Assembly: GCA_900167925.1 (NCBI GenBank)
Contig: FUZM01000003.1
Coordinates: 372,001 to 436,000 of the forward strand
DNA: 64,000 bases
DNA from: Bacteroidales bacterium WCE2008
GTDB taxonomy: Bacteria > Bacteroidota > Bacteroidia > Bacteroidales > UBA932
Direction: 5' to 3'
A program made the position numbers and the translations under genes. Every line of letters starts with the position of its first letter. Positions within the stretch are counted from its first letter, which is position 1. A model generated the notes under the pieces. It saw only the letters and a list, made by a program, of their open reading frames with translations. It had not been told where the DNA came from and made no database searches. Below, one piece after another: positions 29,054-37,548 of the stretch.

Positions 29054-31306
29054 ATGAGACATAACATAAACCTGCTGTTGCCTTTCGTGGCGATAGCGAT
29101 AACAATATCCTGTTCCGGGCCTTCCGCCTCGACAGTCGGATCGACTCCGGAAATCGAAAAGCGCATAGATAAGCTACTGTCGCAGATGACTCTCCAGGAG
29201 AAGATCGGCCAGATGAACCAGATCTCAGCCGGAGGCTCGGTCGAGCCTTTCGCCGATGCCGTACGCAACGGCCAGGTCGGATCCATACTCAACGAGACCG
29301 ATCCGGGCAGGGTCAACGAACTCCAGCGCATCGCGGTCGAAGAATCCCGCCTCGGAATCCCGATTCTGATCGCCAGAGACGTGATCCATGGATTCAATAC
29401 AGTCTTCCCTATTCCTCTGGGCATCGCGGCGACCTTCGATCCGCAGCTCGCTGAGGAAGGGGCCCGCGTCGCCGCCATCGAGGCCACTTCGGTCGGAGTC
29501 AGATGGACATTCTCCCCGATGCTCGACATCGCCCGCGACCCAAGATGGGGCCGCATCGCCGAAGGTTCCGGCGAGGATCCATATCTCGACGCGCGCATGG
29601 GAGAAGCGCTGGTCAGAGGCTATCAGGGCGAACCGGGAGATTCCACGTCAATGGCCGCCTGCATCAAGCATTTCGTCGGCTACGGCGCGGCGGAAGGCGG
29701 ACGCGACTACAACAGCACCTATCTTACCGAACGTCAGCTCCGCAACGTATATCTTCCTCCGTTCGAGGCCGGAGTCAAAGCCGGTGCTATGACTCTGATG
29801 ACATCATTCAACGACAATGACGGCGTCCCTTCGACCGGTAACCGTTTCATCGTCAACGACATCCTTCGGGACGAATGGGGCTATGACGGACTCGTGGTCA
29901 CGGACTGGAATTCGATGGGAGAGATGATGGTCCATGGATTCGCGGCCGACCATAAGAATTCTGCCGCGCTGGCCATCGGCGCCGGCGTTGACATGGACAT
30001 GATGACCTACGGATTCATCGCCAACCTGGAGACTCTGGTCAAGGAGGGAAAGGTCAGCGAGAAGCAGGTCGATGCCGCCGTGCGCAACATTCTGAGAGTG
30101 AAATTTCTGCTCGGACTGTTCGAGAATCCATATGTCGATCCCGCCAGGGCCGGGAAAGTCCTCTATAGCGAGGAGAACCTCGATGCCGCCAGACGGACGG
30201 CCGAGGAGGCTGCGATTCTGCTGAAGAACGATGGCGTGCTGCCGCTCGACGCTTCCCGCATCAGGACGATCCTGGTGACAGGCCCTATGGCCGATGCCCC
30301 TCATGACCAGCTGGGCACATGGGCCTTCGACGGCGACAAGACTCATACCGTCACTCCGCTCGCGGCTCTCAGGGAGAGATTCGGAGGGAAGGCCAGGATC
30401 GTATATGTTCCCGGCCTGGAATACAGCCGTCAGGAGAAAGACAGTTTCGCCGATGTCGTCGGCGCCGCCCGCAATGCGGATGTCGTGCTGGCGTTCCTGG
30501 GAGAAGAGGCCATCCTTTCCGGAGAGGCCCATTCTCTGGCAGACCTTGACCTGAAGGGCTCGCAGAGCGCTCTTCTCGCCGCGCTGAAGAGTTCCGGCAA
30601 GCCGATAGTTGCCACGATCATGGCCGGAAGGCCTCTTACGATCGAGAAGGATCTCGCCAATTGCGATGCCATGCTTTATGAGTTCCATCCCGGAAACATG
30701 GGCGGTCCCGCAACCGTCAATCTTCTTTTCGGAGATGCCGTGCCGAGCGGAAAGACTCCGGTCACATTCCTGCGTACCGTAGGACAGGCGCCGATGTACT
30801 ATAGCCATAACAATACCGGACGTCCGTATAACGGAGAGCTTCTGCTGGACCAGATTCCTCTGGAGGCCGGCCAAACTTCTCTTGGCAATACTTCATATTA
30901 TCTGGACTATGGTCCGGCTCCGCTGTTTCCGTTCGGATATGGACTGAGCTATACTACATTCTCATATTCCGGAATATCTCTTGACAAGAAGGTATATTCG
31001 GCCGAAGATACTGTCCGCGCCACGTTTACCCTTTCCAATACCGGGAAATATAACGGCGTCGAGGTCGCCCAGCTTTATGTCAGAGATCTGGTCGGGTCTG
31101 TAACCCGTCCGGTCAAGGAGCTGAAATATTTCGAGAGAATCGCTCTGGAGGCGGGAGAGAGCAGGGAAATCACCTTCGAACTTCCGGTCAGGGAGCTTGC
31201 CTTCTGGAATATGGATATGGAAAAAGTAGTGGAGCCCGGGGCGTTCCAGCTATGGATTGCCGGGGACAGCGCATCAGGCGAAGCAGTCGAGTTTTCAGTC
31301 GAGTAA
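29054..31306 (+). CDS. GH3 beta-glucosidase
   Basis: 750 aa from ATG 29054. N-terminal SPII signal (TISC, Cys20), GH3 barrel with KHFVGYG and the nucleophile Asp284 in LVVTDWNSMGE, the alpha/beta sandwich domain, and a C-terminal fibronectin-III-like domain (FGYGLSYTTFSYSG onward). Close in architecture to BglX. It should release glucose from the oligosaccharides made by the GH16 enzyme in the periplasm or at the surface. It is the last enzyme before the sugar transporter. Confidence 0.95.
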   Translation: MRHNINLLLPFVAIAITISCSGPSASTVGSTPEIEKRIDKLLSQMTLQEKIGQMNQISAGGSVEPFADAVRNGQVGSILNETDPGRVNELQRIAVEESRLGIPILIARDVIHGFNTVFPIPLGIAATFDPQLAEEGARVAAIEATSVGVRWTFSPMLDIARDPRWGRIAEGSGEDPYLDARMGEALVRGYQGEPGDSTSMAACIKHFVGYGAAEGGRDYNSTYLTERQLRNVYLPPFEAGVKAGAMTLMTSFNDNDGVPSTGNRFIVNDILRDEWGYDGLVVTDWNSMGEMMVHGFAADHKNSAALAIGAGVDMDMMTYGFIANLETLVKEGKVSEKQVDAAVRNILRVKFLLGLFENPYVDPARAGKVLYSEENLDAARRTAEEAAILLKNDGVLPLDASRIRTILVTGPMADAPHDQLGTWAFDGDKTHTVTPLAALRERFGGKARIVYVPGLEYSRQEKDSFADVVGAARNADVVLAFLGEEAILSGEAHSLADLDLKGSQSALLAALKSSGKPIVATIMAGRPLTIEKDLANCDAMLYEFHPGNMGGPATVNLLFGDAVPSGKTPVTFLRTVGQAPMYYSHNNTGRPYNGELLLDQIPLEAGQTSLGNTSYYLDYGPAPLFPFGYGLSYTTFSYSGISLDKKVYSAEDTVRATFTLSNTGKYNGVEVAQLYVRDLVGSVTRPVKELKYFERIALEAGESREITFELPVRELAFWNMDMEKVVEPGAFQLWIAGDSASGEAVEFSVE

Positions 31307-31345
31307 AAATTTACCGTATAATAGTGGCTTTCCATTTATTTTTCT

Positions 31346-31353
31346 TAAATTTG
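31346..31353 (+). promoter_or_regulatory. -7 box for the MFS-ROK pair
   Basis: Exact TAAATTTG, 60 bp before the MFS start codon. The -33 region is not convincing. A short hairpin (CGCAG/CTGCG) lies in the predicted leader near 31360-31376. Confidence 0.45.
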
Positions 31354-31412
31354 TGACTCCGCAGGGTAAATCTGCGTAGATACTGAAACTAATTACTAAT
31401 ACAGATAGACAA

Positions 31413-32693
31413 ATGGCAAAGAAAAACGGTAACATTATCGCAATCGTTACTATGATCTTCCTCTTCGGAATGATCTCCTTCGTAACTAATCTCGCAGCTC
31501 CAATCGGCAACATCTGGAAGATGCAGCCGCAGATTGCTGGATCCAACGCCCTCGGAATGATGGGTAACATGATGAACTTCCTCGCATACCTCTTCATGGG
31601 TGTCCCTGCAGGAAAGATGCTTACCAAATACGGCTACAAAAAGACAGCGCTTATCGCTATCGCCGTCGGTTTCATCGGAGTCTTCATCCAGTTCCTTTCC
31701 GGTGTCGTAGCTTCCTTCCCTGCCAACTTTGCTTGCTATCTTCTCGGCGCATTCATTTCCGGATTCTCGGTATGTATGCTCAACACCGTAGTAAACCCTA
31801 TGCTTACTCTTATCGGTGGTGAGAAGCACGGCAACCAGTATGTCCAGATCGGAGGTACTTTCAACTCTCTCATGGGTACCCTCACCCCTATGCTCGTCGG
31901 TGCTCTTATCGGAACCCTTACTGCCCAGACAGTGATCAAGGATGTCAATCCGGTTCTGTACATCGCCATGGGTGTGTTCCTTGCAGCCTTCATCGCCCTC
32001 TCCTTCATTCCTATCGAGGATCCTGAGGAGGTCGCTGATGCAGCCAATGCCGAGAGTCCTTGGAATTACAAGCATTTCATCTATGGCGTAATCGCCATCT
32101 TCGTATACGTGGGTGTCGAGGTCGGCATCCCTGGAACCCTCAACTTCTACCTTGCAGATCCTGAGAATCCTGCCCAGATGGGTGCCAACGCCGCTACTGT
32201 CGCAGGTTTCGTTGCAGGTACCTACTGGTTCCTGATGCTTATCGGCCGTTTCCTTTCCAGCCTTATCAGCGGCAAGGTTTCTGCCAAGGCCCAGATCACC
32301 GCTGTTTCTGCAGTAGCTCTCTGCCTCGTAATCGGCGCCATGGTAGTTTCTCCTGAGGTAAGGGCTTCAATGCCTGCATTCACAGGTTCAAACTTCGAGA
32401 TGGTGAACGTTCCGCTCTCAGCCCTTCTTCTGGTACTTTGCGGTCTCTGTACTTCAGTCATGTGGGGAGCAATCTTCGCACTTTCTGTCGACGGTCTCGG
32501 CTCTGCGACCAACAAGGCTTCCGGCCTGTTCATGATGATGGTTGTCGGCGGTGGTATCATTCCGCTCCTGCAGAACTTCATAGCTGACCACAGCACCTAT
32601 ATGTTCAGCTATATCCTTCCTGCCATCGGACTTGCATATATCCTCTTCTTCGGTCTTATCGGCTCAAAGCCGGCCAAGAGAGTTAAAGCATAA
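31413..32693 (+). CDS. MFS sugar transporter (glucose/galactose type)
   Basis: 426-aa polytopic inner membrane protein with about 12 hydrophobic segments, beginning IIAIVTMIFLFGMISFVTN, and resembling GluP/FucP-type sugar:H+ symporters of Bacteroidota, including the AGKMLTKYGYKK loop after helix 2. Placed between GH3 and a ROK sugar kinase, it most likely imports glucose (or a short glucan) released by the locus. The precise sugar is inference. Confidence 0.85.
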   Translation: MAKKNGNIIAIVTMIFLFGMISFVTNLAAPIGNIWKMQPQIAGSNALGMMGNMMNFLAYLFMGVPAGKMLTKYGYKKTALIAIAVGFIGVFIQFLSGVVASFPANFACYLLGAFISGFSVCMLNTVVNPMLTLIGGEKHGNQYVQIGGTFNSLMGTLTPMLVGALIGTLTAQTVIKDVNPVLYIAMGVFLAAFIALSFIPIEDPEEVADAANAESPWNYKHFIYGVIAIFVYVGVEVGIPGTLNFYLADPENPAQMGANAATVAGFVAGTYWFLMLIGRFLSSLISGKVSAKAQITAVSAVALCLVIGAMVVSPEVRASMPAFTGSNFEMVNVPLSALLLVLCGLCTSVMWGAIFALSVDGLGSATNKASGLFMMMVVGGGIIPLLQNFIADHSTYMFSYILPAIGLAYILFFGLIGSKPAKRVKA

Positions 32694-32719
32694 ACTACAC
32701 AAAAAACTCTATTATCATT

Positions 32720-33679
32720 ATGGCACAAGAACTTGTAATCGGAATTGATGTCGGCGGACAGACCACCAAATGCGGCGTCATTGATGCCCGTGGTACAGTG
32801 CTGGCTCAAACCGTCATCCGTACCGACACATATACTGAAATCGAACCTTACATCGCCGAGCTCGCCGAAGCTCTCCAGCATATCATCGCTGAATCCAAGG
32901 CCGAGGGACTTATCCGCGGTATCGGCGTCGGAGCTCCTAACGGCAACTATTATACGGGAGAGATCGAGAATGCTGTCAACCTTACATGGGGTGGCACCAA
33001 GAAGATCGCTTTCTCGAAGTTGCTTTCCGACGCGATGAACGGGATTCCTGTTTCTCTTACCAATGATGCCAACGCGGCAGCAATGGGAGAGATGACATAC
33101 GGCGCCGCGAGGGGCATGAAGAATTTCATCATGATCACTCTCGGCACGGGCGTAGGTTCAGGCATTGTCATTGACGGAAAGATTGTCTATGGCCACGACG
33201 GTTTCGCCGGCGAGCTTGGACATACTTGCGCAGTCCGCAACAACGGCCGTCTCTGCAACTGCGGAAAGACCGGCTGTCTGGAGACTTACTGTTCTGCCAC
33301 TGGTGTCGCTCGTACGGCACGCGAGTGGCTTGAAATGACTGATGAGCCTTCTACGCTGCGTAGTCTTGACAAGGTTTCTTCGAAGGATGTATATGAGGCC
33401 GCGAAGGATGGCGACAAGCTTGCCCTCAAGATTTTCGAATATACCGGAAATATCCTGGGACAGAAGTTTGCCGATTTCATCGAGTTCTCTGCGCCTGAGG
33501 CAATTGTGCTTTTCGGCGGTCTCGCAAGGGCAAAGGATTTCCTCCGCGAGCCTATCGAAAGGAGCATGAACGCCAATGTGCTTCCTCTTTGGAGAAACAA
33601 AGTAAAGCTCGTGTTCTCCCAGCTCAAGGAGTCCGACGCCGCCATCCTCGGCGCCTCCGCCCTCGCCTGGGAGCTCTAA
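32720..33679 (+). CDS. ROK family sugar kinase, probable glucokinase
   Basis: 319-aa ROK protein: ATP motif GIDVGGQTTKCG, sugar-binding LTNDANAAAMGE, glycine loop TLGTGVGSGI, ExGH motif GELGH, and the ROK zinc motif CNCGKTGCLE. There is no N-terminal HTH, so it is a kinase rather than a NagC-like repressor. 26 bp after the MFS gene; together they take up and phosphorylate the monosaccharide, most likely glucose. Confidence 0.9.
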   Translation: MAQELVIGIDVGGQTTKCGVIDARGTVLAQTVIRTDTYTEIEPYIAELAEALQHIIAESKAEGLIRGIGVGAPNGNYYTGEIENAVNLTWGGTKKIAFSKLLSDAMNGIPVSLTNDANAAAMGEMTYGAARGMKNFIMITLGTGVGSGIVIDGKIVYGHDGFAGELGHTCAVRNNGRLCNCGKTGCLETYCSATGVARTAREWLEMTDEPSTLRSLDKVSSKDVYEAAKDGDKLALKIFEYTGNILGQKFADFIEFSAPEAIVLFGGLARAKDFLREPIERSMNANVLPLWRNKVKLVFSQLKESDAAILGASALAWEL

Positions 33680-33696
33680 AGCAGTCTAAATAATTG

Positions 33697-33731
33697 AAAA
33701 AGCGATACCGCATATGCAGTATCGCTTTTTT
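33697..33731 (+). terminator. Intrinsic terminator after the ROK kinase gene
   Basis: 12-bp stem AAAAAGCGATAC / GTATCGCTTTTT, 10-base loop, then T residues. A-rich 5' side makes it potentially bidirectional; it would also stop read-through from the opposite-strand small RNA. Confidence 0.9.
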
Positions 33732-33748
33732 CATATTTGTCATCTGCG

Positions 33749-33839
33749 CAAAAAGAAGGGATCAGGCTTTCCCCAAAGCCTGATCCCGTATATAAAACGA
33801 ACTTAACAAATAGACATGAAAAAATCTTTTCGAATGTCT
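33749..33839 (-). ncRNA. Candidate small RNA with own promoter and terminator
   Basis: About 91 nt on the minus strand. A promoter lies directly upstream; the RNA would start near 33839, form a 5' hairpin AGACAT/ATGTCT (33834-33839 with 33812-33817), an AU-rich single-stranded linker, and end in a 13-bp hairpin GGGATCAGGCTTT / AAAGCCTGATCCC (33787-33775 with 33770-33758) followed by TTCTTTTT. No start codon with an open frame of useful length is seen on this strand. The alternative is that the hairpin is only a distant terminator for the lipoprotein gene at 33958-34410. Confidence 0.55.
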
Positions 33840-33843
33840 GGTG

Positions 33844-33875
33844 CAAATATAATTCTTTAAATCATTTTAACAAAA
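33844..33875 (-). promoter_or_regulatory. Promoter of the candidate small RNA
   Basis: On the minus strand TTTTG (33875-33871), exactly 19 bases, then TATATTTG (33851-33844): both -33 and -7 match the Bacteroidota consensus with ideal spacing, making it one of the best promoters in the window. Confidence 0.65.
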
Positions 33876-33957
33876 CAATTTTTAATTTTTTTTGCTAAAA
33901 TTTTTCGAAATAGCAACTAAATGCGCTTTAAATGCCGATAAGTTCGTTATTAAATCG

Positions 33958-34410
33958 TTACTTCTTGGCGAGCGTCCCTGAATATTTGGTAGGGAAAGCG
34001 CCGAAGTTGAGGGAGAAGTCTATCTTTCCATCCTTGATTGTTCCTTTGAGTCCGGTAACAATATACTCGGGTTTTTCGTATCCGGCACCCATTGTAGGAA
34101 TAATGTTTTCGCCGAAGATGTTGATGGTATCACCTTCGATGGAATAAGAAGCCTTAGGTATGGTAAAATCTATGGTAATTGGCATTCTCTCGTTGAATTT
34201 AACCTCGAACATCTTGATATCCATAGTCGTTGTACCCTCGATTGGTGTAACGCTAACCTTGATATCAGAAGCGGTAAAAGGAGGCTCGACAACGGTGACG
34301 GTACCAACGTAAGAACCGTCCTCTACAGTTACTTCCTTGTTGTCATCATCTTTGCTGCATGCAGCGAACACTGTGAGGGCTATCATAAGCCCGAAAACTA
34401 ATTTCTTCAT
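33958..34410 (-). CDS. Small lipoprotein, calycin-like fold suspected
   Basis: 150 aa with a clear SPII signal (FAACS, Cys18) then an all-beta pattern: GSYVGTVTV, IKVSVTP, MDIKMFEVKF, ASYSIEGDTINIFG, GTIKDGKIDFSLNFG, and a terminal KYSGTLAKK. This resembles the lipocalin/calycin-like lipoprotein domains of Bacteroidota. It follows the TonB-dependent receptor gene by 10 bp, so it may be a surface or periplasmic partner of that receptor; ligand unknown. Confidence 0.7.
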   Translation of the reverse strand: MKKLVFGLMIALTVFAACSKDDDNKEVTVEDGSYVGTVTVVEPPFTASDIKVSVTPIEGTTTMDIKMFEVKFNERMPITIDFTIPKASYSIEGDTINIFGENIIPTMGAGYEKPEYIVTGLKGTIKDGKIDFSLNFGAFPTKYSGTLAKK

Positions 34411-34420
34411 AATTATTTAT

Positions 34421-36670
34421 TTAAAAATTTAATCTGATTCCAGCCGTATAGCTGACAGGTTTCGCCTTCTGGAAAAAGCTGTTGTCCATCGACTTGAAAT
34501 AAAAAGTATTATAATCGCGGTTTGAAAGGTTACGTCCGCGGACATATAAGTCAAACTTTCCGAAATCCAGGGTGATATCACCACCGAAAAGGACATGGAC
34601 CGGCTCGACATAAGAGTTATCTTCGTTCCACCAGATTCTGCCCGTGCAATTGGCATCGGCCGAGAAACTGATGCTATCCATGATACCTCCGCTTAAAGGA
34701 AGAGTATAGGATGCACGCATGAAAGCTGTCTGCTCCGGAGAATAAGGGATACGGTTTCCGGAATAATCATTTTTTCCGTCGGAATACTCGGTAAACCTTG
34801 CATTCACATAGCCATACGAACCATTGACACTGAAATTCTTGTATGAATAAGAGAACTCCGCTTCAGCTCCGTAACTGCGGGATTTGCCCACATTTGCCAT
34901 ACGGCGTCCAGTATTCTTTCCCGGAGGAAAGATGGTGATCTGCTGGTTATGGCAATCGATATAGAAAGCCGACGCCGATGCAGAGATACGGTGGCCGGAT
35001 TCCGAAACATGAGAATAACGCAGACCGGCTTCATAGTTGAAACATGACTCAGGCTTATAGCAAGTCGCAGACGCCTCAGGAGCCTCACCGCTGTCCACTG
35101 AATGCACTCCGATATGATTCATCATCCCTTCCATCAACTTGTTCTGCAGGATATCGGAGAAAATCTGGGTGTTGAATCCGCCAGACTTATAACCCTTCGA
35201 GACAGTTGCAAACACATTCAGACTGCCAAAATCATATAAGGCCGATAATTTAGGAAGCAGTTCAAAATAGAAATTCCTTTCCAACCCCTTATACACTGTC
35301 TCGAAAGGTTCGTAAGCCTTCATAATCGGGGAGTAGATAAAAGTCAACTCGGTCCCGGAGCAATATCTCATAAAATTACCTTCGTGATCCAGACGTAATC
35401 CTGCAGTGAAATGCCAGTTTCCGAAAGTAAAATATGACTCGTGATAGAACGCTGTGTTGTAAGTGTGTATTTTAAAATCAGTAGCTATCAAAAATTCATC
35501 CTCCAGGAAATCCAGGTAATCTGGATCCGGTATACCTTTATTCGCATTTCCCAGAATAAGAGTATTAACTCCGTCATACAGGAAATTGACAGGCGCATCC
35601 ATATAATTGTAGCGATAGAAAGCAAAGACTCCGGTCTGGCTGTCCCACCATTCGACATCCTCCTTTGGACGGAAGATAAACTCCTGAGTGACTGCTGCCT
35701 GCTTCTGCTTCTGCTGCAGAGTAAACACAGACTGCGGAGTGAAATCCTGGTCCATATTCATACGGTCGAAGAGCAGCTGGATACTGGTCATGCTTCGCAG
35801 CTGGTAGCGGTCATGCTCATAACGAAACTTCGTTCCGCCGAGGACAGAAACCCTCCGGTAACCGCTGTCGCCGTTGTAATTGACCGGAAGCAGCACTCCT
35901 CCATAAGCCGGATCGCCCTCTCCCGACTCCACCAGACGGCGGTACGCATAGCCGCCCTGCACCAGCCAAGATGCCGAAAGAGTATTGTCCATATGGAGTC
36001 GAGGATTCAGATCTTTCCCATGAGTCAGCCTCAGCGAGAAAGAATCATATTTATCTATATCGCTACCGTCGAATTCATTGACATAAAAGCCATCGCTGTG
36101 CCTGTAGGCGGCCGAGACGCCGAGACCGGCACCGTACCACGACCCTTTTGCAAGCATGGTGTTGGCGGAGCCATATTCCAGCACAGCCTTGCCTCCACTG
36201 ATGACTGAAGGGTCGAGAGTACTGATTGAAAGAACTCCGGTAAGGGAATTACGGCCGAAAAGAGTGCCCTGAGGACCTCTGAGGAGATCGGCACGACGGA
36301 TGTCCATCAGCTCGAACTCGTAGTTGTTCTTGTCAAGCACCGGGATGTCATCTATATAAAGACCGAGCACCGGATTGTCGATTCTGGAGCCGAATCCACG
36401 CATATATATAGAGGAAGTCATAGAAGTTCCGTAATCAGGAATATGAAGATTAGGAACGATAGAAGACAGAAGTTTAGGACTATTCAGCCCATGACTTTCG
36501 AAGTCTTTGTAGAGGACAGATGTCGAAGGAGAAGACAACTGTTCGAGAGGTTGTATCAGTTTTGCGGAAGAAGATACTACCGAAACAGCGAGAGTATCGA
36601 ACACTTCACTCTCAGGTTCAGCAGCAAACGCTCCGCCAAGAATTGTAATTATTATAGCAAGATAGTGCAT
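34421..36670 (-). CDS. TonB-dependent outer membrane receptor
   Basis: 749-aa FecA/CirA-size receptor, not SusC-like: signal peptide ending near GGAFA, TonB-box-like DTLAVSVVSS, a plug domain (about 35-150) with YMRGFGSRIDNPVLGLYIDD and LLRGPQGTLFGRNSLTG, then a beta barrel ending in aromatic YTAGIRLNF. Such receptors take up siderophores, haem or cobalamin; no ligand-specific motif is evident. Cotranscribed with the small lipoprotein. Upstream lies a -7 box and paired direct repeats next to an AraC regulator gene. Confidence 0.9.
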   Translation of the reverse strand: MHYLAIIITILGGAFAAEPESEVFDTLAVSVVSSSAKLIQPLEQLSSPSTSVLYKDFESHGLNSPKLLSSIVPNLHIPDYGTSMTSSIYMRGFGSRIDNPVLGLYIDDIPVLDKNNYEFELMDIRRADLLRGPQGTLFGRNSLTGVLSISTLDPSVISGGKAVLEYGSANTMLAKGSWYGAGLGVSAAYRHSDGFYVNEFDGSDIDKYDSFSLRLTHGKDLNPRLHMDNTLSASWLVQGGYAYRRLVESGEGDPAYGGVLLPVNYNGDSGYRRVSVLGGTKFRYEHDRYQLRSMTSIQLLFDRMNMDQDFTPQSVFTLQQKQKQAAVTQEFIFRPKEDVEWWDSQTGVFAFYRYNYMDAPVNFLYDGVNTLILGNANKGIPDPDYLDFLEDEFLIATDFKIHTYNTAFYHESYFTFGNWHFTAGLRLDHEGNFMRYCSGTELTFIYSPIMKAYEPFETVYKGLERNFYFELLPKLSALYDFGSLNVFATVSKGYKSGGFNTQIFSDILQNKLMEGMMNHIGVHSVDSGEAPEASATCYKPESCFNYEAGLRYSHVSESGHRISASASAFYIDCHNQQITIFPPGKNTGRRMANVGKSRSYGAEAEFSYSYKNFSVNGSYGYVNARFTEYSDGKNDYSGNRIPYSPEQTAFMRASYTLPLSGGIMDSISFSADANCTGRIWWNEDNSYVEPVHVLFGGDITLDFGKFDLYVRGRNLSNRDYNTFYFKSMDNSFFQKAKPVSYTAGIRLNF

Positions 36671-36690
36671 GGCATATTGTTTTACGCCTG

Positions 36691-36698
36691 CAAAATTA
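36691..36698 (-). promoter_or_regulatory. -7 box for the TonB receptor gene
   Basis: Minus-strand TAATTTTG, 21-28 bp before the receptor start at 36670. The nearest TTG is only 15 bases upstream of it, so the -33 element is weak, which fits a promoter needing an activator. Confidence 0.5.
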
Positions 36699-36718
36699 TG
36701 ATAATCCGTATAGCAATT

Positions 36719-36748
36719 TTAGGACAAGAACCGGGCAGATTAGGACAA
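36719..36748 (-). promoter_or_regulatory. Probable AraC operator: two TTGTCCTAA direct repeats
   Basis: TTAGGACAA occurs at 36719-36727 and again at 36740-36748 (TTGTCCTAA on the minus strand), start-to-start 21 bp, i.e. two helical turns. The proximal copy sits just upstream of the -33 region of the TonB receptor promoter. The neighbouring gene (36776-37546) encodes an AraC-type activator. Confidence 0.6.
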
Positions 36749-36775
36749 ATCAATCCTAAACGTTTCAATAGAAAT

Positions 36776-37546
36776 CTATAAGTCTTTCCGGAACTCTGAA
36801 GGAGTGACGCCCTCTATTTTCTTGAAGAAGCGGGAGAAATAAGACTGGTCCGGAAGACCCACCATGGCCGCTACATCGATGATGGCCAGCTCCTTTCGCC
36901 GGAGCAACAACTTCGCATAAGTCAGGCGCGAAATCTCTATCCATTCATTCGCACTGCGGCCGGTACTTTTGCGGACAAGACGATTGAGATAATTAGGCGT
37001 GACATTCAGTTCTTCGGCGTATCCGGCAACCCCAAGGAACTCCTTCTCCCTGTCGAAGATCCTGTCGAGGAACAAATTCACAAGCGGCTTGTCCGGCATG
37101 CGGCTCTCCGGGGTATCGGCATCGATCTGCGACAGCATTACATCCAGGCAACCCAGAACGACGGGCATATCGTCTTTCTTCCGGAGCAGTTTGTACATGA
37201 GCTCGTCGACGAAGCCCTCGTCATCGGCGCTGACAGACACCCGGAGCGGCCTCTTGGCCTGAAGACAGGTGTAGCTGCGATCCTTTAGGATTGTCTCGTC
37301 GAATCCTCCCATATAACCGATACTGTCCCGGTACCAGCTGATGCGGAACGGAACTCCCGGAGGGACGAGCACGAACTCATGGCCCCGGATCAGATAAGAA
37401 TCCGGTGCCGATTCCATGAACATTTCGCCGGAAATCAGATAGCAGAACGACCACTGGCCGAAAGTCCTTTCTCCGATAGGAGGAGAGACTTTGTAGCCCA
37501 AGGTATTCAGGGCATGGATGGCGAAGGATGCGGTAAGATTCTGCAT
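36776..37546 (-). CDS. AraC family transcriptional regulator
   Basis: 256 aa: N-terminal cupin-like sensing domain (about 1-110, GHEFVLVPPGVPFRISW) and C-terminal double-HTH DNA-binding domain (about 155-256, YAEELNVTPNYLNRLVRKSTG then DVAAMVGLPDQSYFSRFFKK). Lies 105 bp upstream of the TonB receptor gene and 2 bp after the second AraC gene. It is the obvious candidate for binding the paired repeats before the receptor gene; the signal is unknown. Confidence 0.9.
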   Translation of the reverse strand: MQNLTASFAIHALNTLGYKVSPPIGERTFGQWSFCYLISGEMFMESAPDSYLIRGHEFVLVPPGVPFRISWYRDSIGYMGGFDETILKDRSYTCLQAKRPLRVSVSADDEGFVDELMYKLLRKKDDMPVVLGCLDVMLSQIDADTPESRMPDKPLVNLFLDRIFDREKEFLGVAGYAEELNVTPNYLNRLVRKSTGRSANEWIEISRLTYAKLLLRRKELAIIDVAAMVGLPDQSYFSRFFKKIEGVTPSEFRKDL

Positions 37547-37548
37547 GG

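Noticed and set aside
33816-33860. 14-codon plus-strand frame starting ATGAAAAAATC
   Set aside because: Too short, no promoter on that strand, and it overlaps the promoter and 5' part of the minus-strand small RNA candidate.
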